From: Candidatus Cloacimonadota bacterium
GTDB taxonomy: Bacteria > Cloacimonadota > Cloacimonadia > Cloacimonadales > JAJBBL01
DNA: 9,457 nucleotides
Direction: 5' to 3'
NCBI GenBank assembly: GCA_020532365.1
Contig: JAJBBL010000118.1
Location: 1-9,457 of the forward strand
Shown here: in pieces, positions 7,020 through 9,457 of the stretch
How positions within the stretch are numbered: the first letter of the stretch is position 1
Layout of the letters: each line of letters opens with the position of its first letter
Program-made: the position numbers and the translations under genes
Notes under the pieces: model-generated
The model's input: only the letters and a program-made list of their open reading frames with translations
The model's database searches: none
What the model was told of the DNA's origin: nothing

Positions 7020-8048
7020 ATGAAAAAGAGTCTGCTCTTTCTAATTGTACTATGCTTTGCCCTATCCGTGCAGACTAATCTGTCGGCCAAAAGAATTAAA
7101 GCTTCTAAAGACCCTGAATGGGTCACTAACCCCTACTCGAAATACTCCGAAGATAGATTTCTGGTAGCTATCGGAGAGGGCGATAATAGAGGGGCTGCAG
7201 AGGCTAAAGCAGCAGCTAATCTGGCTAAAATATTTGAAACTGAAGTGACCTCCGAAGAGGTATACGTCGAACGGTATCAAGAAATAGTCAAAGGGAGCTC
7301 TACCACCCATTCAGAATTTTCTGATCTAAGTCAGGATGTCTCTATTACTACCAATCAGACTCTATACAACGTCCAATATGCCGAAAACTATACCAATAAG
7401 TTAGGACGCACCTTTGTGCTTGCATACATCGATAGACTTAAGACAGGAAACATCTACACGCAAAAAATAGAGCAGAATGCTGAAAGAATAAACGCCTTTA
7501 TCAAAAGCTCTGAGAATACAGACAACTACCTAAAAAAATATGCCTACCTTAATGCTGCTCTACTTATCGCTTCCGTCAACAAGCCCATTATCGAGCAAGT
7601 GCAGATCATATCAATCGCCCACCACAATAGCTTAGTCTTAAATTACAACTACAACGATCTTTTTATGCTCACTAAAGAAGTGGCCCAAAAAGTACATTTC
7701 AGCCTCTCAATAAGCAACGATGACGAAAACAGGCTTTGCTCAATTATCAGTGATATTATCACAGGCTATGGATTCGTTGTTAGCGATAAAGGTGATTTAA
7801 AAATAGTCGGCGATGTTGATATTGAATCTGTTGATCTAAAAAGACGTGAAAAATTTGTCCGCTGGAATCTTAACCTTAACTTAGAAAGTAACGACGGAGT
7901 TACCCTTATCACCCACTCCCAACGTGGTAGAGAGGGTCATCTTAATTACCCAGAAGCTGTATCCAGAGCGTATAGAGCCATAGAAAGTGAGATCCGCCTG
8001 GAGTTCAATAAGAAGCTAATGAAGTATTTTGATAACCTTACCAAATAA
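7020..8048 (+). CDS. LPP20-family exported protein, two-domain
   Basis: This 342-residue protein has a standard signal peptide (Lys2-Lys3, hydrophobic core 5-17, cleavage likely after LSA at 21-23). Unlike the founding LPP20 of Helicobacter it has no lipobox: Cys12 lies inside the hydrophobic core after Leu. The LPP20 domain spans about 32-150. It opens with DPEWVTNPYSKY (31-42) and FLVAIGEGDNRGAAEAKAAA (47-66), the usual 'trip' of the polypeptide followed by an Ala-rich helix. A second domain (about 225-342) again mixes strands with an Ala/Arg helix (YPEAVSRAYRAIESEIRLEF), so it may be a related fold. AGGAGGTG (7010-7017) is a perfect anti-16S match. The gene lies 16 nt after the TPR lipoprotein gene. 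LPP20 relatives include the flagellar protein FlgP, but no flagellar gene is present here. The likely role is a soluble periplasmic partner of the two lipoproteins. Confidence 0.8.
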   Translation: MKKSLLFLIVLCFALSVQTNLSAKRIKASKDPEWVTNPYSKYSEDRFLVAIGEGDNRGAAEAKAAANLAKIFETEVTSEEVYVERYQEIVKGSSTTHSEFSDLSQDVSITTNQTLYNVQYAENYTNKLGRTFVLAYIDRLKTGNIYTQKIEQNAERINAFIKSSENTDNYLKKYAYLNAALLIASVNKPIIEQVQIISIAHHNSLVLNYNYNDLFMLTKEVAQKVHFSLSISNDDENRLCSIISDIITGYGFVVSDKGDLKIVGDVDIESVDLKRREKFVRWNLNLNLESNDGVTLITHSQRGREGHLNYPEAVSRAYRAIESEIRLEFNKKLMKYFDNLTK

Positions 8049-8061
8049 AAGGGATCGTCAG

Positions 8062-8478
8062 ATGAAATCATACAGAAAAGAATTGTGGTTTGAAACTACA
8101 GCCCGCAGAGAATTAATTAACATCACCCCTGACATCAATAGAGTACTACAAGAAAGTGGGATAAAAGAGGGGCTCTTGCTCTGCAACGCAATGCATATCA
8201 CCTCCAGTGTATTTATCAATGACGATGAGTCGGGCTTACATAAAGATTTTGAGATCTGGTTGGAAAAACTCGCACCTGAAAAGCCACACTCTCAGTATTT
8301 CCATAACGGTTATGAAGATAATGCTGATGCACATTTAAAACGCTCCATTATGGGTAGAGAAGTCGTAGTGGCTATAACGAATGGACAGTTAGACTTCGGT
8401 CAGTGGGAACAGATATTTTATGGAGAGTTCGACGGTAAACGGCGCAAACGTGTTTTAGTTAAGATCATCGGTGAATAG
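8062..8478 (+). CDS. yjbQ: YjbQ / UPF0047 family protein (secondary thiamine-phosphate synthase-type)
   Basis: This 138-residue cytoplasmic protein matches the family over its whole length. It has the N-terminal strand and DIT-like segment (ELINITPDINRVLQESG), HITSSVFINDDE with His45, YFHN with His81, and NADAHLKRSIMGREVVVAIT with His91. It ends with the characteristic GQWEQIFYGEFDGKRRKRVLVKI. The conserved histidines mark the putative metal or active site. E. coli YjbQ shows weak thiamine-phosphate synthase activity, but the physiological role of the family is not settled. An upstream in-frame ATG at 8029 would overlap the LPP20 gene by 20 nt. The start at 8062 is preferred because AAAGGG (8048-8053) precedes it by 8 nt and the length is then typical. 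A thiamine link would fit the TPP-dependent enzyme upstream, but that is speculation. Confidence 0.9.
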   Translation: MKSYRKELWFETTARRELINITPDINRVLQESGIKEGLLLCNAMHITSSVFINDDESGLHKDFEIWLEKLAPEKPHSQYFHNGYEDNADAHLKRSIMGREVVVAITNGQLDFGQWEQIFYGEFDGKRRKRVLVKIIGE

Positions 8479-8514
8479 TAAACAGTCTAAAATCAACTGA
8501 GATTAGCAGCAGTT

Positions 8515-8708
8515 AATGAGAGCGAAATTGCAAAGCAAAAAGTAACATCATTTCCTTTTCATCTACCGAACATGTAAGGAGTAATACCGTAGCCGGCCCA
8601 TACCCGCCTACGGTATTCTTCCTTACTTACTCCTTAGTTCTGCTATACTGTGCAATACTTTACGTAATTTAATAGATTGTTGAAAGAAAAAGCTACTCCG
8701 CTCTCATT
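8515..8708. repeat. set of concentric inverted repeats (structured RNA or MITE/REP-like element)
   Basis: AATGAGAGCG (8515-8524) pairs perfectly with CGCTCTCATT (8699-8708). Inside it, ATTGCA (8527-8532) can pair with TGCAAT (8651-8656). Further inside, TAAGGAGTAA (8575-8584) pairs with TTACTCCTTA (8627-8636). Innermost, AATACCGTAG (8583-8592) pairs with CTACGGTATT (8608-8617), extended by CGG/CCG after a C-C mismatch around a 7-nt loop. All pairs are nested, except that the AA at 8583-8584 is shared by the two inner stems. No T run follows, so it is not a simple terminator. No target-site duplication or transposase is seen. Confidence 0.55.
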
Positions 8709-8859
8709 CCAAATCTAAAAGACTATGCAAAAAGGGATGGCTAAATACCCTACAACCAAATTCACCATTTTTTTGCGACAAAGCCATTAAGAACGTCATT
8801 GTGATCAAATAGGCTGGATTATTTTATGATGTATCGTCCAACAAGATCGAAATATAAAC

Positions 8860-8889
8860 TTGACAAGTTTCGTTTTTCGCTTATATAAT
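8860..8889 (+). promoter_or_regulatory. consensus sigma70-type promoter
   Basis: A perfect -35 TTGACA (8860-8865) and a perfect -10 TATAAT (8884-8889) are separated by 18 nt. Transcription would begin near 8896, giving a leader of about 55 nt before the ATG at 8951. This is the only full-consensus promoter in the window, so the last gene is probably well expressed and independent of the upstream operon. Confidence 0.8.
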
Positions 8890-8890
8890 G

Positions 8891-8922
8891 GTTGAGGTGA
8901 TGTGATTTATTGGTACCTCAGT
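8891..8922 (+). promoter_or_regulatory. leader hairpin / operator-like dyad just after the promoter
   Basis: TGAGGT (8893-8898) and ACCTCA (8915-8920) form a perfect 6-bp stem, extended by two G-U type pairs (8891/8922 and 8892/8921), with a 16-nt loop. It overlaps the expected transcription start, so it could be an operator for a dimeric repressor or a stabilising 5' hairpin of the mRNA. A start site inside the left arm would shorten the RNA stem. Confidence 0.35.
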
Positions 8923-8950
8923 TAACATAACTACATATGCGGAGGATCAT

Positions 8951-9457
8951 ATGAAAACAAAATACTTTGTTGTACTGTTACTTATACTCATAGTTTCCGC
9001 TACTTTGCTGGCGGATACTGACTATGTTAAAGCACGGTCTATGCAGATCGAACGAATCAAAGAGAGAGCACATAAAGCTCAATCGTTGTTTTTAAATTCA
9101 AAAGTGTTACCAACACGCGATCTTAAAGTCACAGAGATGACCAGAGAATGGTGGTGGTACGCTGATAACGAGTGGATAACAGCCGACACTAAAATTTATG
9201 ATTACGACTATAAAGGGCGTGTGTCTGGTATAACTGAACAATTTTGGAATTATGATGAGAGCGAGTGGACTGATTACAGCTTCAAAACTGTTATAACTTA
9301 TCTTGATAATGGGGAGCTTGGTGTGATAACCACCAGGTTTATCTCCAGTCTGTTTGAAATCGATATGAGCCGTGTTTCTCATCAATATAACGACAAAAAC
9401 CAACTTACAGAATTAGAATTTGTAATGAACGTAGAAGAGAATGAAGATTTTGAGTGG
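8951..9457 (+). CDS. exported Trp/Tyr-rich repeat protein, truncated at the right edge
   Basis: The frame opens at ATG 8951, preceded by GGAGG (8941-8945), and stays open for 169 codons to the window edge. It has a clear signal peptide: Lys2 and Lys4, a hydrophobic core from 6 to 20, and cleavage likely after Ala21. Residues 25-60 are a charged helical stretch. From residue 66, imperfect beta-type repeats follow with the pattern aromatic - acidic - EW - several residues - YxYD or YxDxG. Copies are WWYADNEW with YDYDYKG (68-89) and FWNYDESEW with TYLDNG (98-121), then a weaker copy with HQYNDKN (144-150); the edge residues (VEENEDFEW, 161-169) look like the start of another. Such repeats recall YD-like surface proteins of FCB bacteria, which often end in a type IX sorting domain, but that end is not in the window. 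It has its own consensus promoter. I do not recognise a specific function. Confidence 0.8.
   Translation, partial: MKTKYFVVLLLILIVSATLLADTDYVKARSMQIERIKERAHKAQSLFLNSKVLPTRDLKVTEMTREWWWYADNEWITADTKIYDYDYKGRVSGITEQFWNYDESEWTDYSFKTVITYLDNGELGVITTRFISSLFEIDMSRVSHQYNDKNQLTELEFVMNVEENEDFEW

Larger units (their letters stand above)
8479..8950. other. 472-bp intergenic region: nested inverted repeats plus a promoter region
   Basis: No convincing gene is visible on either strand. The left part (8515-8708) is organised by concentric inverted repeats. The middle (8709-8859) shows nothing I can name except a 31-codon minus-strand ORF without a ribosome binding site. The right part (8860-8950) holds the promoter, a leader hairpin and the ribosome binding site of the last gene. 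There is no classic G+C stem plus T-run terminator after the YjbQ gene. Confidence 0.7.

Noticed and set aside
8575..8636. The strong hairpin after the YjbQ gene as an intrinsic terminator
   Set aside because: No T run follows on either strand and an 11-nt bulge interrupts the 3' side. It fits a structured repeat better.
8706..8801. Minus-strand 31-codon ORF inside the intergenic region
   Set aside because: It has no ribosome binding site and no recognisable motif, and its length is within chance expectation.
8798..8809. TTGTGATCAAAT-like segment as a CRP/FNR-family site
   Set aside because: Only one half-site is present. The second half at the required spacing is missing.
9107..9403. Minus-strand open frame of 98 codons near the right edge
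   Set aside because: It lies opposite the exported repeat protein, which has a promoter, ribosome binding site and signal peptide.
1..9457. CRISPR array, tRNA, rRNA or insertion sequence
   Set aside because: No regularly spaced direct repeats, no cloverleaf or rRNA motifs, and no transposase-like frame were seen.

Overview
The window is about 40% G+C by eye and comes from an anaerobic Gram-negative-type bacterium. A four-subunit 2-oxoacid:ferredoxin oxidoreductase points to anaerobic amino-acid or keto-acid metabolism. Two lipoproteins, an exported LPP20-family protein and a gingipain-type (C25) peptidase point to a double-membrane envelope. C25/PorU-like peptidases are typical of the Bacteroidota and the wider FCB group. 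Here, however, nearly every gene has a strong GGAGG-type ribosome binding site, and one gene has a perfect TTGACA/TATAAT promoter; neither is usual in Bacteroidota. I infer a non-Bacteroidota FCB lineage such as Cloacimonadota. This is inference; no taxonomic marker gene is present.

Layout. Positions 1-1895 (minus strand) hold the first 631 codons of a large secreted C25-family peptidase that runs off the left edge. Positions 1896-2338 form a divergent intergenic region whose minus strand carries an apparently frameshifted small ORF ending 10 nt before the peptidase start. Positions 2339-4946 (plus) hold four tightly packed genes: a 2[4Fe-4S] ferredoxin subunit, the alpha subunit (VorB/KorA type), the TPP-binding beta subunit and the gamma subunit of a 2-oxoacid:ferredoxin oxidoreductase. 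Positions 4991-8048 hold three envelope genes: an LpoB-like lipoprotein, a TPR-type lipoprotein and a two-domain LPP20-family protein. They are followed by a YjbQ/UPF0047 protein (8062-8478). All eight plus-strand genes from 2339 to 8478 lie within 2-44 nt of each other and could form one long transcript.

Positions 8479-8950 contain no convincing gene. They hold a set of concentric inverted repeats (8515-8708) and a consensus sigma70-type promoter. That promoter drives the last gene (8951 to the right edge, truncated), an exported protein with Trp/Tyr/Asp-rich imperfect repeats.

How the genes work together: the oxidoreductase would convert 2-oxoacids and CoA to acyl-CoA, CO2 and reduced ferredoxin in the cytoplasm. 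The LpoB-like, TPR and LPP20 proteins look like parts of one envelope assembly at the outer membrane and peptidoglycan. The link between the two groups is only positional. The two end genes are both exported and may belong to the secreted protein set.
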